Shown here: positions 9,300 to 18,531 of the stretch, piece by piece
Layout of the letters: each line of letters opens with the position of its first letter
Numbering within the stretch: the stretch's first letter is position 1
Notes under the pieces: model-generated
The model's database searches: none
The model's input: only the letters and a program-made list of their open reading frames with translations
What the model was told of the DNA's origin: nothing
Position numbers and translations under genes: made by a program
Assembly: GCA_000270325.1 (NCBI GenBank)
Contig: BA000048.1
Location: 1,251,494 to 1,315,493, forward strand
Direction of reading: 5' to 3'
Length of the DNA: 64,000 bases
Source: Candidatus Caldarchaeum subterraneum
GTDB taxonomy: Archaea > Thermoproteota > Nitrososphaeria_A > Caldarchaeales > Caldarchaeaceae

Positions 9300-10065
9300 T
9301 AAAATTTATAACCCGAGACGTCGAAAATGTGTTGTGAAATCATCCGAAGTCGCGTTGCTTGTTGTTTTCACCGCCTTGGTCGCCGCGGCCACAATGATCT
9401 TAAGCGTTTACTTTCCGCTTACACGCGGATACTTCAACCTCGGAGAGACGATGGTTTACCTCGCTGCTTTGGTCGGAGGCCCCGTCGTCGGCGCCTTCGC
9501 AGGAGGAGTTGGCTCGGCTCTCGCAGACGTTTTACTCGGCTACACAGCCTTCGCGCCCGGAACCCTGCTGATAAAAGCGGCGGAAGGGGCGACGGCAGCC
9601 ATACTGTATAGGCGGCTGAGAAATGTCTCGGTGCCGAATGCCCTGCTCTTGTCAGCGATTGTTGTGGGGCTTTACTTCGGAATACTCGTGTCCGTTGGCG
9701 TTTTTCTGATGAGCGGCATCGTAGAGATCACGCTCTACACCGGCGAGAGTTTACAGCTGGCCGTCAACCCTGGCACATGGGTGTTGCTGGCGCTTCTGGG
9801 CTCAGCGGTTCCAGCCTATTACGGGTTTAGGAGAAAGGAGTATGAGGCTTGGTTGGTGGGCTCTCTTCTGCTGGCGGGTCTCGTGATGGTTGCGGGATAT
9901 TTTCTCTACGAGAGTCTGGCCGTGTTTCTGGGGGTTTTACCCGACATCCTGCCTCTGGCGGAGGTGCCCCTTAACATCGGCCAAGTCGTGGTAGGCTCCG
10001 CCGTGGCCATTCCAATATACAAGGCCGTGAGAGCGAGAATATCGCTACCCAGCGTCAGCCGCTGA
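9292..10065 (+). CDS. ECF transporter substrate-binding S component
   Basis: Membrane protein that captures a vitamin-like substrate for an energy-coupling-factor transporter. Five to six hydrophobic helices are visible, and the segment FNLGETMVYLAALVGGP followed by GGVGSALADVLLG is typical of S components that pair with a shared ATPase/T module. No EcfA or EcfT genes are nearby, as expected when the module is shared. The substrate is not readable. The start is uncertain: ATG 9292 overlaps the DUF309 stop, but an A/T-rich TATA-like element at 9302-9310 would allow a leaderless start at GTG 9334. The 3' end overlaps convergent sufC by 11 bases. Confidence 0.82.
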   Translation: MADKIYNPRRRKCVVKSSEVALLVVFTALVAAATMILSVYFPLTRGYFNLGETMVYLAALVGGPVVGAFAGGVGSALADVLLGYTAFAPGTLLIKAAEGATAAILYRRLRNVSVPNALLLSAIVVGLYFGILVSVGVFLMSGIVEITLYTGESLQLAVNPGTWVLLALLGSAVPAYYGFRRKEYEAWLVGSLLLAGLVMVAGYFLYESLAVFLGVLPDILPLAEVPLNIGQVVVGSAVAIPIYKAVRARISLPSVSR

Positions 10066-10828
10066 CTGGGCCATATTTCTGCTCTATTATGCTGTATCCC
10101 TTCTCCTCGAGCAGCTGGGCCAGCTCATAGCCCCCTGTCTCAACCACTTTTCCGCCATACATCACATGCACGACATCGGGCTTCAAGTAGTTGAGTATTC
10201 TCTGGTAATGCGTGATTACGAGAGCACCCATTCCTGTGGCCGCTGATATGGTTTTCACCCCGTCGGCCACAATCTTTACACCATCGATGTCGAGGCCCGA
10301 GTCGGTTTCGTCGAGGATAGCTATGCGTGGAGAGAGGATTGCCATCTGAAGGACTTCGCAGCGTTTCTTCTCTCCGCCTGAAAAGCCTTCGTTAAGGTAG
10401 CGTCTCGCGATGCTTGGGTCAAGCTTCAGCATCTCAATCTTCTCTTTCAAAAGCTTCTGGAACTCTGGCACACTTATTTTTGACTTGTCTGCGTCCCCGC
10501 CATATTTCATGTTGATGTAGGCTCTTCGGAGAAAGTTCGCCAAAGTCACGCCCGATATCTCGACTGGGTATTGGAATGCGAGGAAAAGGCCTTTGCGTGC
10601 TCGTTGGTCGGGGCTCAGGTCGACTATGCTTTCGCCGTCGAGAAGTATGTCGCCTTCATCAACTGTGTATTTTGGATGGCCCATGATTACCGCGGCGAGG
10701 GTGCTTTTGCCCGAGCCGTTGGGGCCCATTAGTGTGTGAATCTCTCCTTCTCTGACGGTTAGGTTGACGCCCTTTAGAATCTGCTTGCCTTCTACGCTGG
10801 CGTGGAGGTTGACTATTTTTAGCTCCAT
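10055..10828 (-). CDS. sufC: Fe-S cluster assembly ATPase SufC
   Basis: ABC-type ATPase of the SUF iron-sulfur assembly scaffold, normally working with SufB and SufD. Walker A is GPNGSGKST (about residues 35-43), the Q-loop region is LAFQYPVEISGV, the signature is FSGGEKKRCEVLQ and Walker B is AILDETDSGLDIDG, where the DSGLD form is diagnostic for SufC. Its 257 residues are full length. SufB and SufD are not in the window, unlike the common sufCB arrangement. An A/T-rich palindromic patch at about 10855-10865 lies between this gene and the divergent RNase J gene and may hold TATA elements for both. Confidence 0.95.
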   Translation of the reverse strand: MELKIVNLHASVEGKQILKGVNLTVREGEIHTLMGPNGSGKSTLAAVIMGHPKYTVDEGDILLDGESIVDLSPDQRARKGLFLAFQYPVEISGVTLANFLRRAYINMKYGGDADKSKISVPEFQKLLKEKIEMLKLDPSIARRYLNEGFSGGEKKRCEVLQMAILSPRIAILDETDSGLDIDGVKIVADGVKTISAATGMGALVITHYQRILNYLKPDVVHVMYGGKVVETGGYELAQLLEEKGYSIIEQKYGPVSG

Positions 10829-10890
10829 GTCTCTGGCTAGTTGGGTATAACGCCGTTATTTAAAGACGCCACAACAACACCAGCAGATCT

Positions 10891-12294
10891 ATGCAAAGGA
10901 TTTACGGCAGCCCCCACATTTACCCCGCGTTGAAGCTAACGGTCTACGGAGCAGCAGGGCAAATAGGTGGAAACAAGATACTTCTGGAGGATCGGAGCAA
11001 GGTTTTCCTCGACTTCGGCGTCGACTTCAACACAAGAAGCCGATATTTCAGCACGTTTCTCCAGCCCCGCCGATTCGCCCTCGTCAGAGACTATGTCACC
11101 ACAGGCGTTTTACCGCCTTTGAAAGGCCTTTACGAAAAAGAAGGAACACCGTTCGCCGAAGCCGTTGTAATAACCCATGGGCATCTAGACCATTACGGCC
11201 ACGCCTCTCTTCTGCGCCCAGACATACCCCTCTACATGGGCGAGACAACTAGGCTTCTGATACAAGCGCGGGAGAATACAAAGCAGAAATCGCCCGAGAA
11301 CCTGTTCAACAAGAACGAGGAACATCCCGTAGAGGTTTTCCGCACAGGCTCAAAGCTGGTTTTCGAGGACGCCATCATATATCCTGTTCACGTGGACCAC
11401 AGCATCCCCGCCGCCTACGGCCTTGTGATTGAAACCGGTGAAGGCGTGCTCGCGTACACGGGGGACCTTCGGATGCATGGTCCCAAATCCGAGATGACGC
11501 ATGACTTTGTGGAGAAATGTGTAAAGATGAATGTGGAGACGCTGGTCATCGAGGGAACGCGCGTGGATGAAACAGACGTCTCTACGGAGGATGATGTGAA
11601 AAAAGAGTTGACCCGTGTAGCGGCTCAAGTAGGAGACAAGCTTGTTTCTGTGGTCGTTGCTATGATGGATTTCGACAGGCTCAACACGGTGCTGAGCGTA
11701 GCAGAGAACCTCGACCGCGTCGTAGCAATCTCTCTTCACCACGCCAACCTGCTAACTACACTCAAAACAGGCGGGGCGCGGATGAACATCCCAGAGCTTA
11801 GGGATGAAAAGCTTGTCGCCTTTCTCGAGAGAAGACGAACCGGTACATACTCGAAAACAGATTACCCAAGCTGGCAAGCCGAGCTAATAGAAAAGATACC
11901 GACCGTCGGAGACGAGGAGATACGCCGCGATCAGAAAAAGTATCTACTTGTTTTGAGCAGGGCCGAGGACATCATCAAGCTGAGCGACATAGAGCCAGAG
12001 CCGGGCTCGCTCTTCATACTGTCGACTAGCGAGGCCCATTCGGAGGAGCAGATGCTTGAGGAAGAAAGGATACACAATTGGGTGAACCTCCTCGACCTTC
12101 GCTACGAGCACATACACTCCTCGGGACACGCTCCCCAAAAAGACCTGATAAAAATTGTTGAAGAGATAAACCCGCGGAAAATCATTCCTGTCCACACTCT
12201 AAAACCTATGTTGATGAAGCAGCTTCTGAACAATTCCGGTTTGAAGACTGTTGTTGAGGAGCCTGTGCAGGGTATGGGGATGGATGTGTTTTAA
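10891..12294 (+). CDS. aRNase J, metallo-beta-lactamase/beta-CASP exoribonuclease
   Basis: Predicted 5'-to-3' exoribonuclease of RNA turnover. The metallo-beta-lactamase motif II is VVITHGHLDHYGHA (around residue 95-108), with further ligands in YPVHVDHSIPA and YTGDLRMHG. The beta-CASP part shows the LSTSEAHSEEQ region, and HSSGHAPQKDL plus IIPVHTLKP close the active site; the SGHA form marks RNase J, as opposed to the CPSF-type aCPSF1. Length (467) suits archaeal RNase J without extra domains. A TATA-like patch at 10856-10865 lies about 30 nt before the start codon. The stop overlaps the convergent AIM24-like gene by four bases. Confidence 0.88.
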   Translation: MQRIYGSPHIYPALKLTVYGAAGQIGGNKILLEDRSKVFLDFGVDFNTRSRYFSTFLQPRRFALVRDYVTTGVLPPLKGLYEKEGTPFAEAVVITHGHLDHYGHASLLRPDIPLYMGETTRLLIQARENTKQKSPENLFNKNEEHPVEVFRTGSKLVFEDAIIYPVHVDHSIPAAYGLVIETGEGVLAYTGDLRMHGPKSEMTHDFVEKCVKMNVETLVIEGTRVDETDVSTEDDVKKELTRVAAQVGDKLVSVVVAMMDFDRLNTVLSVAENLDRVVAISLHHANLLTTLKTGGARMNIPELRDEKLVAFLERRRTGTYSKTDYPSWQAELIEKIPTVGDEEIRRDQKKYLLVLSRAEDIIKLSDIEPEPGSLFILSTSEAHSEEQMLEEERIHNWVNLLDLRYEHIHSSGHAPQKDLIKIVEEINPRKIIPVHTLKPMLMKQLLNNSGLKTVVEEPVQGMGMDVF

Positions 12295-12986
12295 CGGGCT
12301 CTTGAGCGGACGTAGGGTTCGAGAAGGCTCCACAGCCATTCCGCAAACTCTGCAGGGTTCTTCGTCTGGACATATAATTCGCCGGGGCCTCTGACCCTTA
12401 CGACAAGCCCTTCACCGCCGAGGAGAGTCGACTTAAGGTTGTCGAATTTCATGACATCGTATTGGCACGTTGTTGAGAAGGCGGCGAGATGAAAGTTGTC
12501 GACGACCAGCTCTTCTCCGGGCGAGAGTGTGAATTTTTCGAGGGCGCCGAAGGTGTTTATGAAGAGGTCTCCGCTGCCTGAACATCTTATCATGAATAGG
12601 CCTTGGCCAAAAATGCCTCGCGTAAAGCCCTGCCACTTGATGTCCAGGTCGACAGTCGGAGAGGAGGCCACGTATGCGGAGCGCTGTATGATGTAGCCGT
12701 TTTCAGGCGATACTCTGAGCTGGGCAATGTCGCCGAGAGGAGCGGAGACAAGGCCCAACCTACCTGACTTCTCGACGGCTGTGTACTCGTTTACAAAAAA
12801 TGACTGCCCGCCTAGGAGCTTGAGCCCGAGTGCTTTGACGAAGCTGGATTCTCTAATGCGTGTCTGAACTCTGATGCTGGGGGTCATGTAGGTCATCGCT
12901 CCCGCCTCAGCCTCGATGGCTTCGCCGGGCATCAGCTCCACCTCTAGAAGCGCGTAGGATGGCCTATGTTTTATCTCGTATCTCAT
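12291..12986 (-). CDS. AIM24/TIGR00266 family protein
   Basis: A 231-residue beta-rich protein of the AIM24 family. Typical features are the N-terminal LMPGEAIEAEAGAMTYMTPSI in pieces, the internal repeats GQGLFMIRCSGSGDLFIN and FGALEKFTLSPGEELVVDN, and the C-terminal GLVVRVRGPGELYVQTKNP. These proteins form a beta-helix-like trimer; their biochemical role is unknown in archaea, while yeast Aim24 is mitochondrial. It is a single-gene unit between convergent RNase J and the upstream argS on the same strand. Confidence 0.85.
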   Translation of the reverse strand: MRYEIKHRPSYALLEVELMPGEAIEAEAGAMTYMTPSIRVQTRIRESSFVKALGLKLLGGQSFFVNEYTAVEKSGRLGLVSAPLGDIAQLRVSPENGYIIQRSAYVASSPTVDLDIKWQGFTRGIFGQGLFMIRCSGSGDLFINTFGALEKFTLSPGEELVVDNFHLAAFSTTCQYDVMKFDNLKSTLLGGEGLVVRVRGPGELYVQTKNPAEFAEWLWSLLEPYVRSRAR

Positions 12987-13019
12987 GCAGAGGAGTCTGC
13001 GGGCTTGGATATATTCTTG

Positions 13020-14903
13020 TTACATTTCCTCAACAAGCGGAATACCCGCGGCGTCCGCTGCCGATGAAACAGCTGACCTGAACGCCTCCACCAAGGCGAG
13101 CCTGAAAACCTTCACCTTCTCATCTGCGGAGAGGACTGGACAGTTTTCGTAAAAGTCGTTAAATGCGAAGGCGAGTTCTCTGAGATATGTTGCTATTCGT
13201 TTTACGGAGAGGTTTCTGACGGCTTCTTCATAGACTAGGGGGAGCATTCCTATTTGTTTGATGAGCATTATCTCCTTGGGGTCGAGTGTTGTCGGCGGGT
13301 TTTGGGGGTTGGGCTGGGTGTCGGCTTTCTCGAGTATCCTCGTGGCCCTCGCATATGCGTATTGTATGTAGGGGCCGGTGTCTCCCTCGATGTCTGAGGC
13401 CTCTTCGCTGTCGAAGACAATCATCTTATCTGGGTCAGCTCTTATGAGGAAGTATCTGATGGCTGCGACAGCTATTTTTTCAGCGACTTCTGAGACGCGG
13501 CTTTCGCTCCAGTCTGGATGTCTCTGACGAGCTCCTTCAGCGGCCTTCTGCTTAACATAGTCTAGAAGCGGGTCGACGTTGACGTAGATTCCTCCCCTGC
13601 CGCTCATGTGGACGAATCCACGCTCACCGACGTTGAGGTTGAGTCTCTCGGCGTCTGCTTTGCTGAGCGAAACAACCTCATAGGCGTAGTGGATGTATCT
13701 TGACGGGTCGGCTCCAAGCTTCTCTAAAGCGTAGCGCACAATCTCCTGCGGTCTCTTCTGCCGGACATCTACAACGTTTATCGTGAAGGATGCGTTTCCG
13801 TATTTGTGGGTCTCTGCTCCGCCGCGGTCGGTGATGTAGACTGGTGAATTGTCGGGATTTTTTGCGAGAAGCTTGTAGCGGAAATCTTTGTCCAGCAGCC
13901 CTAGTTTCCACGCGGCGTATCCGAAGTCGCGTGCGACATAGGTTGTGGAGCCGTCGCTCTTGACAACAACCTCGTCACCTTCCTTGCTTAGCTTGGGGTG
14001 GCCGCTGAGGTCGAACAGCCAACAGCCTTTCTTCGGCCCCTCTTCAGCCACATAGAGCACACCCATCTCCCGAAGCCGTTTAAAAACCTCCGACCACAGG
14101 TCGAAAAACAGGATGTCGCTCTCCTTGTTCAAGACATCATACCTCGCTCCAAGCCGCCAGCATGTCCGGAGCTGCTCCATCAACACACGCTCCACCACCA
14201 ACCTGTTGAGCTGCGACGTCTCCGAATCATGGTCCTCAAGCTGGGCCGCCAGCTGTCGCCTCAATGTTTCGAGCCGCGGGTCGGCCTCTATTCTTTTGCT
14301 CACCTCCGTGTAGACTCTGCCGCAGTATTCGTCGAATTTTTCTCCCTTTGTTGGCTCCATGCTGTATCCGAGGTGTTTGAATGCGAGAAGCAGCTCAGCC
14401 ATCTGCACACCGCTGTCGTCAATGTAGTTGGCCACAGCAACATGGTATCCGTTTTTCTTCAGAAGCCGTGCGAGGCTGTCGCCCAAGCAGACGTTGCGGG
14501 CGTGTCCTATGTGGAGGGCCTTGTTAGGGTTTACGCTTGTATGCTCAACCAAGACATATTGGCCGCCTCCTAAGCCGGTTTCGCCATAGCTCCTACCCTT
14601 TTCACAAGCCTCTGACACAATATCCGCAGCGAGACGGGGCCAGCGGGCGTAGAAGTTGATGTAACCAGCTCCCGCCACCTCAGCCCTCTCCACGTAAACC
14701 GTCCTCGACAAATCCATCCGCTCAACCAGCTCTTTCGCCATCTCGACGGGCTTCTTTCCCGTCTTCTTAGCCAGGTCAAAAGCATCCGAGGACGAGACGT
14801 CCCCGAACCTCGCATCCTTTGCCAGCGAAACTCTCGGCTGACCCACTCCAACGTCTGCCAGCAGTCTGGCAACCTCTTCGAGAAGCCTCCTCAACCCAGC
14901 CAC
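13020..14903 (-). CDS. argS: Arginyl-tRNA synthetase
   Basis: Charges tRNA-Arg with arginine. The class I HIGH motif is seen in NPNKALHIGHARNVCLGD (about residues 128-145), and the second class I motif appears in the ArgRS-type form HMSGRGG. The N-terminal Add-1 region that recognises the D-loop and the C-terminal DALR anticodon-binding domain (about residue 510 to the end, starting near YIQYAYARATRI) are both present. The 627-residue length is normal. GTG at 14903 is chosen because it fits the family N-terminus; a shared A/T-rich patch at 14921-14931 may supply TATA boxes for this gene and the divergent DUF420 gene. Confidence 0.96.
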   Translation of the reverse strand: MAGLRRLLEEVARLLADVGVGQPRVSLAKDARFGDVSSSDAFDLAKKTGKKPVEMAKELVERMDLSRTVYVERAEVAGAGYINFYARWPRLAADIVSEACEKGRSYGETGLGGGQYVLVEHTSVNPNKALHIGHARNVCLGDSLARLLKKNGYHVAVANYIDDSGVQMAELLLAFKHLGYSMEPTKGEKFDEYCGRVYTEVSKRIEADPRLETLRRQLAAQLEDHDSETSQLNRLVVERVLMEQLRTCWRLGARYDVLNKESDILFFDLWSEVFKRLREMGVLYVAEEGPKKGCWLFDLSGHPKLSKEGDEVVVKSDGSTTYVARDFGYAAWKLGLLDKDFRYKLLAKNPDNSPVYITDRGGAETHKYGNASFTINVVDVRQKRPQEIVRYALEKLGADPSRYIHYAYEVVSLSKADAERLNLNVGERGFVHMSGRGGIYVNVDPLLDYVKQKAAEGARQRHPDWSESRVSEVAEKIAVAAIRYFLIRADPDKMIVFDSEEASDIEGDTGPYIQYAYARATRILEKADTQPNPQNPPTTLDPKEIMLIKQIGMLPLVYEEAVRNLSVKRIATYLRELAFAFNDFYENCPVLSADEKVKVFRLALVEAFRSAVSSAADAAGIPLVEEM

Positions 14904-14949
14904 CGTTACATGAAGCCAAAATTAAATTGTGACCCTTGGATAGACAGCT

Positions 14950-15489
14950 GTGTTTGGCAGGTTTTCGCTTGTAACTCTTGTCCTCACCTTGGCCGCATAT
15001 GGTGTTCTAGGCTACCTGCTTCTGGCGCCGCGGGAGATTCCTGAAACACCTTCACCGCTTGTTGAAACCCTGCCCCATGCTATAGCGGCCGTGAACTCCG
15101 CCGCCGTCGTCACCCTTCTCTCGGGATACAGGGCCATCAAGAGACGAGACATCCGTCTTCACAAGCTTCTGATGCTCGCATCCTTCATCCTCATAACCTC
15201 TTTTTTGACGATGTATCTCGGCCGTCTTTTCCTCGGCGGCGTAAAACATTTCACAGGGCCCGTGCTTATACGAGACTTTGTCTACCTCCCATCCCTAGCC
15301 ATTCACCTAGGGCTCTCAATAGTCTCCGTCCCCCTTGTGCTCTACAACATCTTAACCGGTCTTTTCACCCCGGTCCCTGAAATCGGGAGAAAGACGCGGC
15401 ACAGGGCCGTGGGCAGATGGGGAGTGAGGCTGTGGAGCCTAAGCCTCGTCCTCGGCGTATTTGTCTACTTCCTGCTCAACTATCTGTGA
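14950..15489 (+). CDS. DUF420 family membrane protein
   Basis: A 179-residue membrane protein with about five hydrophobic helices. The family pattern is visible as PHAIAAVNSAAVVTLLSGY, then IRLHKLLMLASFIL with a conserved basic-histidine pair, a later IHLGLSIVSVPLVLYN and the C-terminal HRAVGRWGVRLW followed by a GVFVYFLLNYL helix. DUF420 proteins are often encoded near heme-copper oxidase assembly genes, with the conserved histidines suggesting heme or metal contact. No oxidase genes are nearby here. An A/T-rich element 14921-14931 lies about 25 nt before the GTG start. Confidence 0.85.
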   Translation: MFGRFSLVTLVLTLAAYGVLGYLLLAPREIPETPSPLVETLPHAIAAVNSAAVVTLLSGYRAIKRRDIRLHKLLMLASFILITSFLTMYLGRLFLGGVKHFTGPVLIRDFVYLPSLAIHLGLSIVSVPLVLYNILTGLFTPVPEIGRKTRHRAVGRWGVRLWSLSLVLGVFVYFLLNYL

Positions 15490-15527
15490 AACCTTTATTC
15501 CTTCGATAAGGCTGTTTGAACTAGGGA

Positions 15528-16685
15528 ATGCCTACAAACCTGCCCGCCGAGGCTCAGGCGAAGCTGGCCAAGTATCAGGAGGCTCGCACTGTGGAGGAGA
15601 AGATAAGGGCCCTCGAGGAGGCTCTGCCTCTCATCCCCGACCACAAAGGAACCGAGAAGATGAGGGCCCAGCTAAAAACAACCCTCGCCAAGCTTCGGAA
15701 AGAGGCGGAGAGGAAAAAATCGGCTAAGGTTTCCCGCACAGACCTCTTCGCCTTCAGAAAAGAGGGAGCCGCCACTGTTGCCCTCCTCGGCGTAGCCAAC
15801 TCGGGGAAATCAACCATAATCAGGTTCATGACAAACGCCAAAGCCGAGGTAAGCATGTACGAGTTGACGACAACTCGTCCAATTCCAGCGATGATGCTCT
15901 ACGAAGACGTATACATCCAACTCGTTGAACTGCCCGCGGTTCTCACATCAAGACTTGAGACCACACCATTCACGTCCAGAAGCATAGCCGCGGCCCGGGG
16001 CGCTGACCTCATACTGTTGACGCTTGACGGCATGAGAGACCTCGAGGAGCAGTATCTCAGACTCGTGGAGCTTCTCGAGGACTCTGGCATAACGCTGGGA
16101 GCGAAGAGCTTCGAGGTTGAGGTTGAGAAAAAGGATAGCGGGGGAATCAGGATTGTATTGTTTGGACGTTTTCATGGCTCTCTTGAGGAGCTGAAGAGGG
16201 AGCTGCAGCAGATAGGGCTGAGGAACGCTGTTGTCAAGATTTATGGTGAAGCCGATGTGGACAGTGTTTTGGAGCAGGTGCTTCATCCAACTGTCTACAA
16301 GAAAGCCATGGTAGCCGTGGGCCGAAGCGACTATGCATCAGCCGAAGGGGTTGAGAGGCTGAGAAGGTTGACCAGTCAGCATGGTCTACCATTTTTACAG
16401 CTCACCGAAACCAAGCCCGAAACCTTTAGGGACCTCGCGGAGAAAATCTTCCAAAACCTCGAACTCGTCCGAATATACACCCAGAAAGACGGCGTAGTGA
16501 ACAGGAAACCCGTCGTCGTGAAGAAGGGAACAACCGTCAAAGAACTTGCCCAAATCATCCACCGCGAAATAGCCGAGGAGCTAAAGTATGCACGCGTCTG
16601 GGGCAGGTCGGTCAAGATACAGGGCCAACAGGTTGGGCCCAGCCACGTCCTCATGGACGGCGACATCGTAGAACTCGTGGTTTAA
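15528..16685 (+). CDS. DRG-like GTPase with C-terminal TGS domain, degenerate G motifs
   Basis: A 385-residue protein of the OBG/DRG superfamily. An N-terminal helical segment (residues 1-75) is followed by a G domain with an intact P-loop GVANSGKST (about 85-93), and the last 70 residues form a TGS domain (VKKGTTVKELAQIIH ... VLMDGDIVELV). In DRG proteins G3 is usually DLPG and G4 NKxD. Here the G3 region reads VELPAVL, lacking the aspartate and glycine, and the expected G4 region reads VAVGRSD, lacking the asparagine-lysine pair. Nucleotide specificity and hydrolysis may therefore differ. DRG proteins act at the ribosome; that role is inferred here. Confidence 0.8.
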   Translation: MPTNLPAEAQAKLAKYQEARTVEEKIRALEEALPLIPDHKGTEKMRAQLKTTLAKLRKEAERKKSAKVSRTDLFAFRKEGAATVALLGVANSGKSTIIRFMTNAKAEVSMYELTTTRPIPAMMLYEDVYIQLVELPAVLTSRLETTPFTSRSIAAARGADLILLTLDGMRDLEEQYLRLVELLEDSGITLGAKSFEVEVEKKDSGGIRIVLFGRFHGSLEELKRELQQIGLRNAVVKIYGEADVDSVLEQVLHPTVYKKAMVAVGRSDYASAEGVERLRRLTSQHGLPFLQLTETKPETFRDLAEKIFQNLELVRIYTQKDGVVNRKPVVVKKGTTVKELAQIIHREIAEELKYARVWGRSVKIQGQQVGPSHVLMDGDIVELVV

Positions 16686-16719
16686 CGTTAAATCAAGGTC
16701 TGAGAGAAAGCTTGGCGGC

Positions 16720-17016
16720 TTGAAGGTATACGCTGTGGGTGGAGCGACCTTCGTGAACGGCTTCATCTTGGCCGGTGCGGAAGGTGTCGCGGTCAACACA
16801 CCGGAGGAGGCTTTCAAAACCATTAAGGAGCTTATGGGCAGGCCCGATGTCGGCTTGATAATCGTCTCGGAAGACCTTTCAGAAAAATTCAGGGATGAAT
16901 TGAACGATTTAAGGGCCCGCAAACCAACGCCGCTGGTATACGAGCTCTCGCCACCAGTTGGCGCGCCTCGGAAAATCGACTACCGGAAGCTTCTCCGCAG
17001 CGTGCTCGGTGTTTGA
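16720..17016 (+). CDS. atpF: A/V-type ATP synthase subunit F
   Basis: Central-stalk subunit of the archaeal A/V-type ATPase. The 98-residue protein has the CheY-like family pattern: an N-terminal strand KVYAVGGATFVNGFILAG, the central VGLIIVSEDLSEKF and a C-terminal PLVYELSPPVG. Start is TTG. It precedes subunit E with 41 bases between, and no other ATPase subunit is in the window, so the operon is split in this genome. Confidence 0.87.
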   Translation: MKVYAVGGATFVNGFILAGAEGVAVNTPEEAFKTIKELMGRPDVGLIIVSEDLSEKFRDELNDLRARKPTPLVYELSPPVGAPRKIDYRKLLRSVLGV

Positions 17017-17057
17017 CACCTTTTTAAGGAAGAGTAATTCCTAACGGTTGAGCAGTC

Positions 17058-17657
17058 TTGTCGGTGCCGCTGTCCAAGGTGATTAACGAGGTTCTGCAAG
17101 ATGCGTTGGCTAATGCGTTGAGGGTTCTCGAAGCCGCCGAGAACGAGGCTCTCGAGGTTGTTAACCGTGTGGAGAGAGAGGTTTTGCAGGAACTGGCTCA
17201 GATGGAGGAGTCAGGCAAAGCCTCGCGCCAAGCCGCTGTCCAGCGGATACTCAGCACAGCTGAAATCCAGTCCAAGAACATGGCTATAGCCGCTGTCGAG
17301 GAGGAGGTCAACAAAATATTCGAGTCAGTTCTCGAGAAAATAGCCAAGGAGTCGGGGGCACCCGAGTTTAAAAAAGTGCTGACCAAGTTGTTGGATGAAA
17401 CCGTGCAGGTCATGGGACGTGACATAGTGGTGGAGACCAACGAGGCCGCTCTCCCGCTGTTGAGAGAGGTTGTTGCTGATAAGAAATATGGTGTAAAAGT
17501 TGTTGTTTCCGATAAGCCAGCGCCGATTATGGCTGGGCTCAGAGCAACCTCACTCGACGGCTCCATGAGATACGACAACTCCGTCGAGGCGCGGCTTGAG
17601 AGGCTTAAGCCGATTCTCCGGACAGAGATTGCGAAGATGCTGATGCAGAAGGAATAG
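17058..17657 (+). CDS. atpE: A/V-type ATP synthase subunit E
   Basis: Peripheral-stalk subunit of the A/V-type ATPase. The first 110 residues form a long charged helix (a coiled-coil stalk), followed by an alpha/beta head that binds subunit B, with the conserved C-terminal pattern DGSMRYDNSVEARLERLKP. Length is 199 residues, normal for the family. Start is TTG. The gene directly follows subunit F and ends two bases before surE. Confidence 0.9.
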   Translation: MSVPLSKVINEVLQDALANALRVLEAAENEALEVVNRVEREVLQELAQMEESGKASRQAAVQRILSTAEIQSKNMAIAAVEEEVNKIFESVLEKIAKESGAPEFKKVLTKLLDETVQVMGRDIVVETNEAALPLLREVVADKKYGVKVVVSDKPAPIMAGLRATSLDGSMRYDNSVEARLERLKPILRTEIAKMLMQKE

Positions 17658-17659
17658 GT

Positions 17660-18463
17660 TTGAAGAAAATACTTGTCACCAACGACGACGGTGTTCTGAA
17701 GACCGGTCTATGGGCTCTCCACGATGTTTTGAAAGACTTGGGAGAGGTCACAGTTGTCGCTCCAGAGTCGATGAGAAGCGCGGTCGGCATGAGCATTACT
17801 CTACACAAACCTCTGCGGCTCAGAAAAATCAGGGTCGGCGGCAAGATTGCATACTCCTGCTCGGGAACTCCGTCAGACTGCGTCATAATGGCTGTTAGAC
17901 AAGTTTACCGAGGAAAGGGCCCTGACCTAGTGGTCTCTGGAATAAACGAGGGAAACAACGTTTCGCTTCAATCAGTTTACGGCAGCGGAACCATCGGCGC
18001 CGCCATAAGGGCTTGTCTCATGGGCTATCCCGCCGCCGCCTTCTCCCTCTCTCTTCCAGAAGACCGTGTCCCATCGGCAGAGTGGATGAAAACCATGATG
18101 ACAAAGGCAGCGGCCAAGGCAAAACCCATAATAAGCTACATGCTTGAACACGGTCTTCCACCCGGCGTCGACTACCTCAACATCAATTTCCCACACGAGC
18201 TAACCGATTCCACACGCTACGTCATAACGAGAGCTGCGAGAAACCGTTACAAAGAGCAGGTTGAAGAGAGGATAGACCCGCGGGGCAAGCCCTACTACTG
18301 GCTAAAGGGAGAGCTCCGCAGTGACCTCGAGCCAGGCACAGACGCCTACGCCGTTTTCGTGGAAAAAGCCATCTCAATCACTCTGATGAAAACTGATACA
18401 TCCGCTGCGATTGATGTCGACGGCTCAGCCCTGCTAGACTACCTGAAGAGTCTGCGAGAATGA
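17660..18463 (+). CDS. surE: SurE 5'/3'-nucleotidase (survival protein)
   Basis: Metal-dependent phosphatase that removes phosphate from nucleoside monophosphates. The SurE signature is clear: the N-terminal KKILVTNDDGV with the metal-binding NDD (residues 7-9), VVAPESMRSAVGMSIT, then SGINEGNNVSLQSVYGSGTIGAA with a metal-binding Asn. Length 267 is normal. Start is TTG two bases after the subunit E stop, which suggests co-transcription with atpFE. Confidence 0.95.
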   Translation: MKKILVTNDDGVLKTGLWALHDVLKDLGEVTVVAPESMRSAVGMSITLHKPLRLRKIRVGGKIAYSCSGTPSDCVIMAVRQVYRGKGPDLVVSGINEGNNVSLQSVYGSGTIGAAIRACLMGYPAAAFSLSLPEDRVPSAEWMKTMMTKAAAKAKPIISYMLEHGLPPGVDYLNINFPHELTDSTRYVITRAARNRYKEQVEERIDPRGKPYYWLKGELRSDLEPGTDAYAVFVEKAISITLMKTDTSAAIDVDGSALLDYLKSLRE

Positions 18464-18531
18464 GGTTTTAAACCAGCTGAACATGTTGTTTTAGGCGGTT
18501 TTGCGACTGGGGAAGTCGAAGGTGTGCTTTT

